64,000 bases of DNA, from NCBI RefSeq assembly GCF_008831285.2, contig NC_045138.2:22601934-22665933 (forward strand). The letters are read 5' to 3'. This DNA is from Nymphaea colorata. Its lineage: Eukaryota > Streptophyta > Magnoliopsida > Nymphaeales > Nymphaeaceae. Shown in pieces: positions 25,140 through 37,766 of the stretch. The first letter of the stretch is position 1. Each line of letters starts with the position of its first letter. The position numbers were made by a program, and so were the translations under genes. The notes under the pieces are model-generated. The model was not told where the DNA came from. It did not search any database and saw only the letters and a list, made by a program, of their open reading frames with translations.

Positions 25140-25935
25140 AAGGTTCACAATTGATGAAAGTTAATTCAAAGAAACGTGCAGCTGTTTGCGTCGGCTTTTT
25201 GGCATAGGCTGCCATGAAAATCAACCAATAGGCTGGCTGCTGAACCGTGAGAGCCCTCAAAGCTGACTTGGGCTCCGTATTCGATTTGACCGCTTGTAAC
25301 GTGATCTGGTCTCCTTCACCTTTCTTAGGAAAGGACATGTTCTCAAAGTCCTATGTAATCTTTTCAATGGTTTTCAACTAGAGTTCGGTAACAATTCAAT
25401 GTTCAAAGAATCGTGCACATACAAGTGCCTCTTCAATTTGTCTTACTTCAATTTTTCAGTTTTTATTTTTTCTTTAATGTATATGTCAATTATAGCTATA
25501 GTGGAATCACAAGTAGTGTGTGATTTATTTTCGTCAGTTATCTATACAGTCATTTGGGTGGGTTAAAAGTTTGTGAAAAAGGTTTTCTGTGTGCTCAAAA
25601 CTTTATTGTTGTTTCTTGTTCAGATTTTTTGTGTCTTGTATTAGGGTTCACTATTGATGAAAGTTATTGCAATTAATGCAAAGAAGCGTGCAGCTGTTTT
25701 TGGTATTAATGGGTGAAGCATCCAACCTTTTGATTTCGTGAAGCTAAAGAGGCGCATGACAAGTGCCTCTTTACCTTGTCCTACTTTAATTTCTCAGTTT
25801 TTTTTAATGCTTATGTCAATTATAGGCATAGTAAAATGATTTATTTTTGTCAATTTTTTTTTTATGTGTCATGTATATATATAGCCTTTAGGGTGGGTTA
25901 AAAGTTTGTGAAAAAGGTTTTTGTGTGCTCAAAAT
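25140..25935. repeat. Local duplicated tail at the right end of copy 1
   Basis: The stretch beginning GGTTCACAATTGATGAAAG at about 25142 recurs, diverged, at about 25646 (GGTTCACTATTGATGAAAG). Both continue through a T-rich tract to GGGTGGGTTAAAAGTTTGTG. Copy 2 has one such tail (33955-34290). No gene is seen. Confidence 0.75.
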
Positions 25936-28259
25936 TTCGTCTCAAATGATTAGAAAAATATATTGAAACTTCAGAAAATATATCCTTGCATGTGTCAATC
26001 TGGATTGCCTAAGTTAGTATAGAATTTGATTTGGATTGTTTAAAAAAATCAATATATCTGTTTAAGAAGTCGGATTTGGATTTAAAAAATGCCATCCAAT
26101 AGAATTTGAATTTGATTAGATTCGGATATTTAGACAAATGTCATCGTTGAGATATGAACGTAAAAATCAGTTTGGATTTTGAAATTTGATTTCAAGCATA
26201 GATTTAGATACGACTTTTCTTTGAACCAAAGAAAAGTGGATACCGCATCATCCCTATCTACATATAAGGAGAGGGTGGGAGGTAGTAAATTCAAATAACA
26301 AGAATGAAAATATCACCAGATGAGCTTGTAGAAGCACGACTGCAAGAATTCGAAGCTGCTGGTGAAGTAATATGAGAGTTTCCCGTGACACTAGAAGTTG
26401 TCTTTGCACACCCAAGTTTAATGTCGAGGATCTGGTATTCAATAATCCAAGGAAATGGCTTGAATTTTTCGCAAAAAACATAAGAATAGGGTCTGTACAC
26501 CCAGTGAAGAGGAAGACTACTTCTCTATTCCTTAACCAAATAGTCAGTCCCTCAAACGAAGACATACAAAGCTTTGAAAAAGCCAACGTAACGTAATATA
26601 AAATAAAAGAAATCTCGAGCAAACAATAAAGAGACCACATTAAGATGCTTGATGAAGGGGAGGACAAATGATGATGCATGAAATGCATCATATTTTAGCT
26701 TAATTATGCATACCTTCATCCACAATTTAATAAAGGTAATATCCCATGAATATGATGCTTTTGTAAGAACTTATGGCTCGAATTTGGTGCAAAACAAGGT
26801 TAAAACGGGGAAAATATTGAGTTTTCAGTGTTTTGGAGTGGATTTGCTGTAGAAACAAGATCCAGATCCAAATATAGAAGCTCAGTTGGACCAGACCAGA
26901 GATCCGAACCCCAAATCTAAATGCAAATTCCTGATCCAAGGAAGAGATTAAGTTAAAATATTTCAAAAACTATTTTATGCCCAATGGGTTTGACAGTGGC
27001 ATATCTATGCCCAATGCCATAAAAGGGGGTTCTTCCTTGGCTTTGGTTGCTTCGCCGCGCCACTGAACCCCATAAATCTTGTAGCGAATGCCACCAAAAG
27101 TGGGTAGTATCTTGTTTTAGAGCATTTTAAAATATATAGAATCAATTTGAAAAATATTTGCTAAAACCTTCAACTTTTATTGAAATTTTGGATATGAGCA
27201 AATGAACAAAAAGGAGGGGACATCTCCCATTTTGACGCATCTTTAGCTTTTGAATCTTAGCTTAGAGTTTTGTTTACTTTTAGCAATTCTTGATTCTCTT
27301 TGATTCTTCATAATAGGTTCAGATATAGTTCTCTCTTTTTTTTTTGTGTGTGTTATGGTAAAATTTATTTTCGTTTTTTCACTTTCAGCAAATTTTCTTT
27401 TGCATCATTCTAGTTAGGATGAATTTTATTATTTGTTTACACTTCAAACACCTAGTTGACGTGGATGAAGATTTTCCTAAGAGCCGACGCCACCATAAGG
27501 TGGGTTTCTCAACAGCCTTTCTTTAACTAAAGTAGTTTTTTTATAGCTATGTTTATCATAGAATAGCGTTACGAAATTTTTCCTAGAGTAGATAATTTAG
27601 ACTAATTTATTTTTTTTATTTAACGAACTTTGACTAACCTCTAGGAACTGTAGGGGTTGGATAAATCCTGGAGAATCCAACCTGGGATTAGATTAAGATA
27701 AAATAAAGTTTTGTTAATGGTGGTTATTAACGTTACTAATATAGGGTAATTAAAACAATTTTTACTTAAATTATTTAGATAAGATCAACTATGGGATTGG
27801 GACCCACTCAATCGTCAAAATTATTGATTTACAGTCCTCCATTGCACTCATTATTAATTAGAACATTTAACTTTTGACGTTTAGGAAGCCTTTGAAAAGA
27901 TAAATATAATTGTGGCACTACTTGAGGAATCAAAATGTTACAGAGTGAATTGCAGCAGGTTAGTCTCAGGCATAGAGCAATGACACAATGACTGACAAGA
28001 ACCTCCGGCTTGGAGCCACCTAGGGTTGAACCGTGGAGCCAGAAATTTTGATTTAGGGACAGTAGTATTTACGTTTTAGATATTTTTTAAGGGGCAGTAA
28101 TATGAAAATAGGGAAAATAGCTATTAGATACCAATGTAAAAAAAACCATTTTCTGTGTATCTGTGTGGGCAACTGTCCACACATAGCCTACACCTGATAC
28201 CACCATATCTACCAACCGGCACACAACAAACTTAGGCAACCTGAATGAGAGTTTGATCA

Positions 28260-29120
28260 ATTCCCACGCAACTAAATCATCTCTTAAGTTCAGCTACCAT
28301 GTTAGTCCCTTCCTTGTCAGTACTTCCTTTGAAACTCTACAGCAATAAGCTTCTAAATCTTACATGCCAGCAAGCAATTAAAGAACAGCATATACATCAA
28401 CGGTTTGCCATCTTCCGGCCTCTCTTCTTCTGGCGATCAAGAGTTGGGAGTCTCCCTTCACATGCTAAGAAGGTGAACCACACCTCCTTCAAGGATGAAC
28501 ATCTCCCCACCATACCCAAGATCTTCATTCATCTTCCCCTATATCCTTGGATTTGATTCATTGGCAGTCCTCCCATTCAACAATAGCATATCTTTATCAC
28601 ATCCCAACTCGGGCCTCACTCTACCTACTACAAGGAGCGTCTGAGAATTAGGACTGAGTCAAGGACCGGTTTCATGGTAAGGTTACAGTTTCCGTCCCGC
28701 TGAATGAATTTACCAACACTGATAAGGTTAGGGAGAACCCAGCCAGACCAACTAATTCAAAAAGAAAAAAATTAATTGAAAATCTTTAGTTGCTTAATGT
28801 ATTTTTTAGATTCGGTCTTAGTTTGGCTCTACTCGAATAAGTAAGTTAGACCGTTTGACCCACCCTGAAAAAAATTCTCGTTCCGCCCTTGCCTTCACCT
28901 AACTTCCAACTTCCAAGACACCTTGTCTTTGAGATGCCTCCAACATTTAACGCATCCTTTGAAGAACCTAGAATGCTTCACACTAGCCTTGATTCTCCAA
29001 AGCCCTTTTGAGGCATTACATATTTTCTTGTAATAGAGGGCAGCCTAAAAGGAACCTTGGGAACAAATTTTATGAGCTAGCCCAGCAACTCTAGCTTTCA
29101 TCCACTGTTCCTTGCCCTGA
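28260..29120 (-). mobile_element. LINE 3' fragment in copy 2, decayed
   Basis: Collinear with the copy 1 remnant: the GRLPTPDRQKKRPEDGK-type stretch lies near 28330-28450. It also keeps an upstream portion near 28890-29115 with LINE-like readings such as KDKVSWKLEVR. It lacks the roughly 240 bp that encode the WGIWRCRNAL part in copy 1. Confidence 0.5.
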
Positions 29121-29189
29121 CTTCGGGGCTAGTAGGTCTATAGATATTTGACCAAGAGATGAGGTGATTTTTTTTACTTTGGCTTCCAT

Positions 29190-29335
29190 CATGCTTCACC
29201 GAAGAGAGGCAACTACCTCTCCCCTGTGCCCATCACCGTAGGGTTCACAAAGCTTACGTTGGGACTTATGATTTGAACCTCACACCTTTCTGAGGTGAAC
29301 AGTCTTGCCGCGCAGTATGCTATAACCTTTCCAAG
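29190..29335 (-). mobile_element. tRNA-derived SINE-like element
   Basis: Best of the three copies. On the - strand, box A TAGCATACTGCG (29322-29311) is followed about 31 bp later by box B GGTTCAAATC (29279-29270). The body then runs through AAGTCCCAACGTAAGC to GGGGAGAGGTAGTTGCCTCT. No tRNA cloverleaf can be folded around the boxes by eye, so it is not a tRNA gene. Confidence 0.55.
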
Positions 29336-30104
29336 TGCATGACAACCAGAACCCTTTTTGGGGAAACAAACAAAAAAAGACCACACTGTAGATTATATGC
29401 AGGAGTAAGCACAATCAACCGGCATAAGAGGAGGACATTTCTTTCTAGTCGGAAGTCTTTTGTCCAACCTCGGAAGGAGAAAACTGCACCACTCTTCCTC
29501 ATTGTTACCTGCAAACAAAGGTCAACCTAAATACACGCGAGGTAGGCGGCCTAGCTAGCCCTTGGTTCAACTGCAAAGACAATAGACTCTCTTGAATCTG
29601 AGCAATCGAACTACTTGTTGCCAACAGGTTTGTTTGTTATCAATTAGAGGCCTCTAGGATTCCTGGACTACAGTTCAACGACACGATTAAAATGCTATGT
29701 TTTTAGGAAGACTTGTAGCCAAAATATGGCAAGCATAGATATCGCAGGTGAAAACAAAATTCCTTTCAATATTTTTTGTCAATCAAGTTGAATGGAGAAA
29801 ATTATGCGCTATGATCTTCTCAGTTATCTCTTCCTCATAATCAACCATGAACCTTTTTTTTTTTTTTTAGAGTTGAAAGTACTATAGGTTAAGAAAAAGT
29901 ATAAAAAAATGCCATTCTAATGGTAACCCAACTCAGATTCTTCTTGGTAATGCCCATCTTAATCTGCAAAAGATTGAACTTGCTTAACATTTTTAAACGA
30001 TGAAACTGCAAATATTGCGTCACAAAATAAACCAAAAATGAAGAAAGACAAATGAAACAAACACCACAAGTTTGGATTGAATGCCAAAAACTATTTGGTG
30101 ATCA

Positions 30105-33100
30105 CTAAAACTCAACATCCTCGCCTTCAAGGAAGTTGTGGCCGGAAGGTCCGCCGGGAGGGAGGAGAGCAACTCGCACCAAATTGGCGGCGCCTTCCGC
30201 CGGAGAGAGATCGCCATTGCCAAGGTTCATGTCAGTCCTCACGTAGCCAGGGTGCACGCTGTTGACGCAAGCTTTGTCATGCAATTGAAGGGCCAAAAGC
30301 CTCGTGTATGCATTCAACGAAATCTTGGAGATGGAGTAAGTGGGATACTTAATGGGCCACCTGTCCATGCCCTTCTCAGACTTCACATCTTCAAGAAACA
30401 TGTCCAACCCCTCGTCGATTTTTTCCTCTGTTAAGCTCGCCGTTTCACACAGTTGTTTCCTTAACTCTTCATCCCTTAGAAGCTGCGGCACCAACATTGT
30501 TGATCTATTCACAAACCTGATTCCCAGAAATCTTGGTGATATTTTAGAATATGTAACTTTTATTTGGGAAAGCTTCGATAGAATTGTCGACATATCTATC
30601 TATATAAAAGGGAAAAGGAAAAAAAAAGAAACATAAAAAATGTTGATGAATATCTTAAACTTTGGTTTAAATAGATATTTGAGCGAAACAAGTTGCCTGC
30701 AGAGAGGTGTATAGTGACCAAAAGAATACATTTGAACAAGTTTTTTAAAAAGATGTTTTAAAAAATAAAAAGTGGTCACTAAAAAAAAAATTAAAGTTTA
30801 AAATGTACATTTTTTTACAAAAAAAATTTAAAGTACCCAAAGCCCTTTGCTTTTTTCCTTGGTATATATTTGTTGTGTAGATGCCCACGTGCATGCACCT
30901 CATCTAGTATTGGAGTCCCAACTCTTCTGCTTGGAACAACCCCTTCATTCACTCAAACTTGGTTATATGTGTCATACTGGTATACAAAACATAAAAATTA
31001 AAAAATTAAAAAAAATAAACAAACTAAAAATATTTTTTTTTCACTCTATCTTAGTGTTTGCCCACCCAACGTCTATTATCCATAACTCCAACTGTTTATT
31101 TGAAAAAAGAATAGATGCTACATAGTTGGTTCTCATCCTTTAAAGACTATGAGTGCGAGCATCCATCGACAAAAAGATCACCCTAAAATGATCATCTCAT
31201 GGCTATTGAGAATGAATCAAATCAGATGGTTTTATTTCTCAATCTTTCTGACTTGCTTCTATGGGTAGAAAAGATTGAGAAAGGTCTAATTTACAGGCGA
31301 GTAAAAATTACAAAAATATCCCCTCTACTATATGGGTTGGGGGCATCTAATCCCTCGACCCTCCTCTTTCCAGCCGAGTTTTGAAGAAACAGAAAATTGC
31401 AAAAAGTTCGGACATTATATATGAAAGTCCTAGTTCTGCCACTGGTGGACAGAAGTCCTCAGCATGAAAAAGGGAACATGAAAAAACCAATAAACGAGTT
31501 CAAATATGACAGCGTCCAACTAACTTAGATTTACTTTGAACCATAAGCAGGAATATTCAAGAAGAATTGGAGTCTTACAGACAGTAGTCCATATCTGGAT
31601 GAGACGTTTGACAATCCTTGGCTTGTGAGAAGAGGGGCGCAGGAGAGGGAGCAAAGCCTTGGTCAATCTCTTGGTTCCATAGAAGTTGGTCTCTAGACAT
31701 CCCCTCGCCGACTCGTATTTGTCTGAGACCCCATTTGCCCATGTAAGAAGTGCCTGTGCATAATCATTTTCACAAGGTTATAGAGAGAAATAATTAAAAT
31801 TGGCTTAGTTTTTATGTCATTAGGGGGTGCAGGATCTGCTCGGAGACTCGGAGTGCCGACCCTAGTCCTCTTTTTCATCAAGATTGGACACTAAAACTAG
31901 CTACTTACTATGCACCAACCCGCTTGAAGATGGGGCCCCATGGGTGAGTAGGCGGTTATGAATATATGAATAGTCTGCAGCTTTCCTTCCAAAGACGAGT
32001 GGATTTTAGTGGCCAAATGGGCTGTCACGGGCTGACTTCTTCAGTCGACTGCATAGATTCTAAACACCCCATAGGTGAGTGGGTGGGTAGGCGGCCATGA
32101 ATATGAATAGTCTGCAGCTTCCCTTAGTAGCCCAATCCGCTTGCAATGTATCGCACAATTTTTTAAAAATAAAAACACAATCTCGAAAAATAAATCTTTA
32201 AAATCGTCTATTTCCATATCTAGCAATGTATTTTTAAGAAATGAAAAATCACCTCCTAACATTTCTGATTATTGAAAGGTTTTTTCACGATAATATCTTA
32301 AAAAGCGGCCTACAAGTTAAAGGTATCTATTCATTTGGATCTCACACATGCAATTAGGTTTTTCCAAAACAATTTTGAAAAGTTGATATAAGAAAAGGAA
32401 TTCATCGCATTGAATCGTAGCTCAAAGCATTACATATTGTTTAAATGGCCTGAAAGCCCGAAAGCTATTGACGTTGAAGGTGTTTCTCAAAATTTGACGT
32501 CTATGGTTTCAGTTCGAATCGAACAAAAAAATGTAATTACTGACCTCGGAAGGATGCGTCACTAAATATACTTAAACTTTTCCTTGATAGAGAGAGAGAG
32601 AGGGGGGGGGGGGAGGGAGAGGAAGGGGAACAACCACATTCCACCGCCTTCTTTTGGTTGAGGGGCACTATCCGATCTCTTGTTTAAGAGAATTAGTGAT
32701 TGCAGGGCCTCACTTAGGTTTGGTGTAGACGTTACATGCAGCTGCTAAACCTTGGTCCAGTTTAATCAACAATGCAAGATTTAAGGGGCTGGTGTGGGTT
32801 CACACAGTAGCTCCGCTGTTGCACCGTTTTGAAAGTTTAAGGACTTCACCCTCAATCCTTTCCATACTAACTCAACAGTAATCATAAGGATAATGTCCAC
32901 CAGAATCAAATATAAAATGAGATTGAAGAATATATGGAACCATGATATTCATGCACGGACAGGTCTTACCAATTGGTAAGAGAGAGAGAGAGAGACTACC
33001 AGCATGGTGCTTTGGTCGACATTGTTCCATTCCTTTAGGTTCCAATCTATCACTGAATTGTCAACAGCAGCGTGATTTACCTACAGTCAAATCATACACA

Positions 33101-33662
33101 TCCATCACCTGGTAACCATTGAATCAAACAGTTATAAACTTTGCTTTAGTTAGTTGTTTCCCAACAAAAGAATCACCCCAGGTGAGCAGGGCAGGGCAGG
33201 GCGTTACTATCATGAGTTTTTGGGTCTTAAGCTGTGTTGGGACTTTCATGAGTGTTGCAATCCCATCTTCAAGGGATTAGATGAATAGCGCTACCCACAA
33301 AAATAGAACCTGCTGGCTTCTCGGACCAGTTAGAAGAAGTTTACCAGAATATCCGCGAATCCAACAGTCAGCTTCAACCAATCGACGAAATCCAACACAC
33401 TTTGCTGCTGAGTAATATCCAGAGTGTGGAAGATGACATTCTTCCTCCCCGTTTCTGCTGCTTCTTGTAAGAACTGTTGAGCAGCGCTTGAGAGTTGCTC
33501 CTGCGGCTTCCGAGCAGTCATAATGACCGTCAGCCCCTTGTCTGCGAGCTGCCTGCAGACCTCCAGCCCGATCCCTCTGTTTGCTCCCGTCACCACCGCC
33601 ACCGTCTCCTCACTCCACCACTCTGCTCCCTCTCCTGCCTGCAACCAAGAACCAAACACCAT
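30105..33662 (-). pseudogene. SDR paralogue, copy 2, frameshifted
   Basis: Same four-exon layout as copy 1: 33662-33345, 33080-33000, 31753-31579 and 30482-30105. All splice signals are kept (one donor is GTAGTC). Exon 1 differs from copy 1 by about three bases and promoter to exon 1 is nearly identical. Exon 3 is 175 bp instead of 174: an extra T within 31607-31609 shifts the frame inside the catalytic-serine motif, so VNVSSR is lost. The shifted frame meets TGA within five codons of exon 4, removing YxxxK and the C-terminal half. Exon 4 itself would still be open in its original frame (125 codons), so the break looks recent. In exon 2 the NNA motif is NHA. A sequencing or assembly error at a T run is the main alternative. 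Confidence 0.8.
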
Positions 33663-33921
33663 ACATCTGTGATTTCATCATAGCACAGAACAGAGGCTGG
33701 TTTGGCCTAATTACTCTCGCGTTCTGAATTGCTGAACGCTTTGATCAAGTTTCAGAAAAGCAAAGAAAAAATGGAAACCACACCAAAGATAGCCCTTGCT
33801 GCATCCATTAATTTCTCAACATCCTAAACAAATCAACTAAAATTCTTCATTGCTCTCACCATTCTTGTTCCCCCTTGTCTACCTTTATCAGAAAGCAGCG
33901 GCAACCTCAAAGGTGAAGGAT

Positions 33922-33932
33922 TATATATATAT
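33922..33932 (-). promoter_or_regulatory. TATA-like run, SDR copy 2 promoter
   Basis: Same 11-bp TA run and position as in copy 1. It marks the last base pairs of near-identity before the two copies diverge. Confidence 0.35.
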
Positions 33933-34305
33933 GGGAACTAAGATGCTAGGGTACGCAATTGGTGAAAGTTAAATGCAAAACAACTTGCGCCTGTTTTTGG
34001 AATGAATGTAGAAGGTGAAGCATCCACCTTTCTGGTTCGGTTACAACTCCATGTTCAAGAATCGGGAGCATGACAAGTGCCTCTTCAACTCGTCCTACTT
34101 CAATTTTCAGTTTTTTTGTTTTTTTTTTTAATGCATATGTCAATTATAGCTACAGTGGAATCACCTTTAGTTATGTGATTTAATTTTTTTTTTTTTGGTG
34201 TCATGTATATATATATAGTCCTTTGGGTGGGTTAAAATTTTGTGAAACAGGTTAGTATATGCTCAAAATTTTACTGTTGTGTGCTTTCAGATTTCTACTG
34301 TCATG

Positions 34306-34900
34306 CCTTGTGACTAAGTATAAAAGAAGTGGTGAATTAGTGTGTTATCCGACTCTTGTGTTAATATGTCCTGTCATTTACAGGAGCAGAAGAAGAGGAT
34401 GTGCAGGCAGACCATTCCTTAAACAAATTGATTTGTAACAAGTAGAAATTAAAAAATAAGAAAAAGCAGTTTGACATTAAAAAAACATGAAAGAAACAAA
34501 TAAAATGCAAAAAAACTCATTTTATTAGTGTTTTATTTGTTTTGGTGTATTTTTTTTCAAAAAACGGCATTTTTTTAAAAGTTTTAAATGGCTAGCTTAT
34601 TTATCTCATTTTTTAGTGTTTTTTTTGTAAAAAAAACAGTTTTTTTCCGATGGATTAAGGTTCTGCGCATTTAGAATAGAACTACAAATATTGCAATTCA
34701 GTTGGCCATTCATGAGAACCTCTCTAGTGCAAACACAAACAAAGGTTCAGATTCATTTTACAAATGACCATCTTAACTTGGAGGAGGAACCAACTAAAGT
34801 CTGCCTACTTAAAGGCAGGTGCTGTCACATATCATCAAAAAAGTCCAAAGGATGAGACATAGGTGGGCTGCTGTCAAGAACGTAAAGGACAAACGATGCC
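34306..34900. other. Intergenic AT-rich spacer
   Basis: Poly-A/poly-T rich, with alternating T and A tracts at 34450-34650. Nothing gene-like is seen. Confidence 0.5.
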
Positions 34901-34904
34901 AGAA

Positions 34905-35075
34905 CACGTTTATCACCAGAGCTCGTCGTCCTTGCTTTCATGGAAGTTTGGCCGGAAGGGCCACAAGATCAGTAAAACCTTCATAGTTTACTGGAGGTCG
35001 ATCTGGAGGAAGAGGAACACGTATCATTTGTTCGGTGGGAATGGGGAACTGGTTTCTCTTCCGTTGAAGAAAGTT
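34905..35075 (-). pseudogene. Possible third SDR copy, 3' end remnant
   Basis: On the - strand, the bases around GGCCCTTCCGGCCAAACTTC match the last SDR exon (GGACCTTCCGGCCACAACTT) for about 48 bp at roughly 80% identity with one deleted base. Upstream, a reading MIRVPLPPDRPP resembles LVRIALLPPGGPS. Frames are broken. The position, just beyond copy 2 and in the same orientation, fits a tandem SDR cluster. The match is short, so confidence is moderate to low. Confidence 0.4.
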
Positions 35076-37761
35076 GTGAATCAACGTCACCTTTGGCGGC
35101 GACGGAATCTGTCCATCTTCCCCGCATTTTTTCTCCCATCAACACGCTGTTTCACTCTTTTCTGGAATGCGTCAATTCATCAGTTGATGTTGTAAGAATA
35201 CGACGCCAACGTTTGGCTTTGTTTTCTCTCTTCCTAGAGACCATCTACAAATACGCTATCTCAAGTATCTCCTTCTTTTCTCATTTTAGAAATTCAGAAA
35301 ATGCAGAATTTAAAATTTAATTTTGAAATAAAAAATGCTAAAGTCTGCAAGGCACAGTATCATACCGGCCGATTCGATGGCAAGTGATATTGACAAGATG
35401 AGTTGTAATGTCCAAATTGATCTTTTGATCAAAGTGGGATGGAAAGGTTAGTCTCAAACACCTTTTCCTTCTTATATCTGGTTACATGTGTTATATTGGT
35501 GACAAAATTATGGTACGTTAATATTGGTTAATGACAAAAATACCTTTAATTTATAATAAAAATAATAATTAAAATAAAAATTAAAAAGTTTAAAAAAACA
35601 TTATTTTTTAAAAAATTATCACAATGTTCCTAGGGCCTACATGGATTGCATGAGCCAACTCACTTCCCTTATTCCTTCCTCATTTTGGGGGTCTTCTAAA
35701 CTTGGGCCGTGCCGGTTTTCATTTTGTCCACATCTAAAAACATCTCAATCTAATCTTCTTTGTTTCTTGGAGGAAGCCAAAGAACTTTTCTATGTGTTTG
35801 TCTTTGCCATACGATGTAGGGGGCAAACCGAGGACAAAGCCAAAAATTTTTCATGAGCCAAGTCAAATTAAAGTTCCTAAATTTTGATTAAGGTCAAAAT
35901 ATCACTTTTCAGAAATTTTATATGAAACTTTTTAAAATTTACATGTAATTTTTTATTTAAAAAATTGAGGTGGAGCCAAGACTCATGCAAGCCCTACCTA
36001 AGTGGATGTTATTTTCCCCAAAAAATCCATTTAAGTTTACTTCCATGGCTTCTATTAGTTTTAATTTGTTTTCTTTTCTTTTCTTTAACTTTTTCTTGCC
36101 TGCGCTCCCAACTAACCAATTGAGAACCCAGAAGACCGCTGCTGAGCAGAATCGCTTTGCAAGTTCTAATTTAGGAAAACTAAAGAAGTGAAAATATGCA
36201 TAGATCTACAGGCAGTTGTCAGTGACAACTTTCGAAGGTGAAATATTTCACCAATAAAAGCCAAACCTAAATTATGCAAGGACAACACATCAGTAAAAGG
36301 GATGAACACTCGGCGTGAGAACCCGCTTTCAATAACGCTTAGTTTTCATTGTTGTATTGCATAAGTAATCATTTCTTTCAATGTCCTAAAAGGCGATAAA
36401 GCAAGGCGGGGGACGTTAATTGAAGCCTAAGCTTTACAGATAAATTTGTGAATTATATAATATTTATAAAAATAATAACAAAACTGAACAAAATGACTAC
36501 AGTACTAAGCAAATCAATAAAGAACAATGCACAACATATGCAAACCACAATAATTTGTAAATCCAATTAAGTACAATGCCATAACATATAATACAAAGAG
36601 TGCTTGCATAATTGGCACATAGCATGATTTGTCCTAAACAGTTAAATATTATAGAAAGTTAAATGTCATAGAAAAAAGAAAGAATAGAAATATAGGAAAC
36701 AAATCCATACTACTTCGGTCTCAAAGAAAGTATAAATATAAAGATAAAAGGGATCTTGGGTGCATGACTTGTTGTCTTGCTCATGTTTAGTAATTTAATG
36801 ATGCTTTTAGTGAGCATTGTAGTTAATTACCTTTTCAAGTCACTATTATGTTCAGTATAATTCTCTAAACATAGGGTAATAAAAAAAAGTACTATATAAT
36901 AATAATAATAATAAGTAATTCTTAACTGTTTTTATCAGTAGACATGTTTCTTAAAATGCATATATAACTTGTCAAAGGAAAGACGTTTTCTAAAAGTGTG
37001 GATTAATTTTATAAATGGGTCAATAATAAGCAACTCATGCAAAGTAAGGAATATGCCCTGTAATTGGATGGTCACCGACTCAGCCAAACGATCAGATCAA
37101 CGTATGCACCTAAGTAAAGCACAGCAAATCTGATTTAGGGTAAGATAGCAATGGATCGGACCACCCAGCCCCGCTGAAACAATGGAGATTCCAAGTGCCA
37201 CTGTCGACAAAAGACGCCCTTCACCACTTGTAAATTGTAATAGTGCTCCAGTCTTTTGGTGCTGAACACCACTGCCAACATTTGGCAACATTGGAACGAG
37301 GACCACCATCCATGGAGAACACGTCCAACTCCAAACGATGACAATATAAAACAAAGGTGAACACCGGAATATTATATTATGAGTGCAAGGACATGACCAG
37401 GAGTGGAATGCGTGAAGAAAATAGGTTCGAGAGGGTGGCAAGTCATGGCCAGAGAGCTAAGTCAAGAGGGCTGCCAGTCATGAGAGGAGAGAGAGCGAGC
37501 TGCAAGATAGTGGCCATGGCCAGCGCTAGTCCTGGACAGAGAGAAAGGTAGCCACTTATCTTTGGCAGTCGTGGAGAGAAAGAGACTCAAAGAGGAACGT
37601 ATCAGCCATGGAGAGACTTAGAGACTTACAGGTGTAATAGATTTTTGACGTTGGCGAATTGCGACAGCTCCACTAGCCGCAGCTCCAAGCCTCCGCCCTC
37701 TAGCATCCGTAGGTGCAGTGACGGTTGAATTTCATAGGTGATTTGAGACTGATAATAAGGG
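35076..37761. other. Intergenic, nothing recognised
   Basis: AT-rich DNA with a dispersed repeat at about 35880-35975 (inverse of about 11.6 kb) and an AAT trinucleotide run near 36897-36915. Short frames at 37097-37551 on both strands show no family resemblance. Confidence 0.5.
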
Positions 37762-37766
37762 ATTTA
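37762..37766. repeat. Target-site duplication, left
   Basis: ATTTA immediately before the 5' LTR. It matches ATTTA at 43837-43841 exactly. Confidence 0.9.

Larger units (their letters stand above)
17151..25935. repeat. Tandem segmental duplication, copy 1 (about 8.8 kb)
   Basis: Starts at TTCGTCTCAAATGATTAG, which recurs at 25936 at the start of copy 2. The order of all landmarks is the same in both copies: AT-rich flank, LINE remnant, SINE-like segment, then SDR exons 4 to 1 and promoter. Copy 1 alone carries about 0.65 kb at 22965-23620 and about 0.24 kb at 19425-19670. Its right end holds an extra local duplication: about 25140-25640 resembles 25642-25935. Apart from the SDR gene no coding region is recognised. 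The 17.15-19.1 kb part is AT-rich with no gene. Confidence 0.95.
25936..34305. repeat. Tandem segmental duplication, copy 2
   Basis: Direct repeat of 17151-25935. It is collinear throughout, with many small indels and the pseudogenised SDR gene. It ends near 34290-34305, where similarity to the tail of copy 1 (25620 region) fades. It carries extra local changes, including a repeated GTGAGT/GGCGG-containing segment at about 31930-32110 and a GA/G run at 32586-32612. The left 4 kb (25.94-30.1 kb) holds no gene, only LINE/SINE debris. Confidence 0.95.

Noticed and set aside
34480-34650. Scaffold-attachment or origin element from the T/A-rich tracts
   Set aside because: Low-complexity A and T runs are common across the window and no specific motif supports a function.
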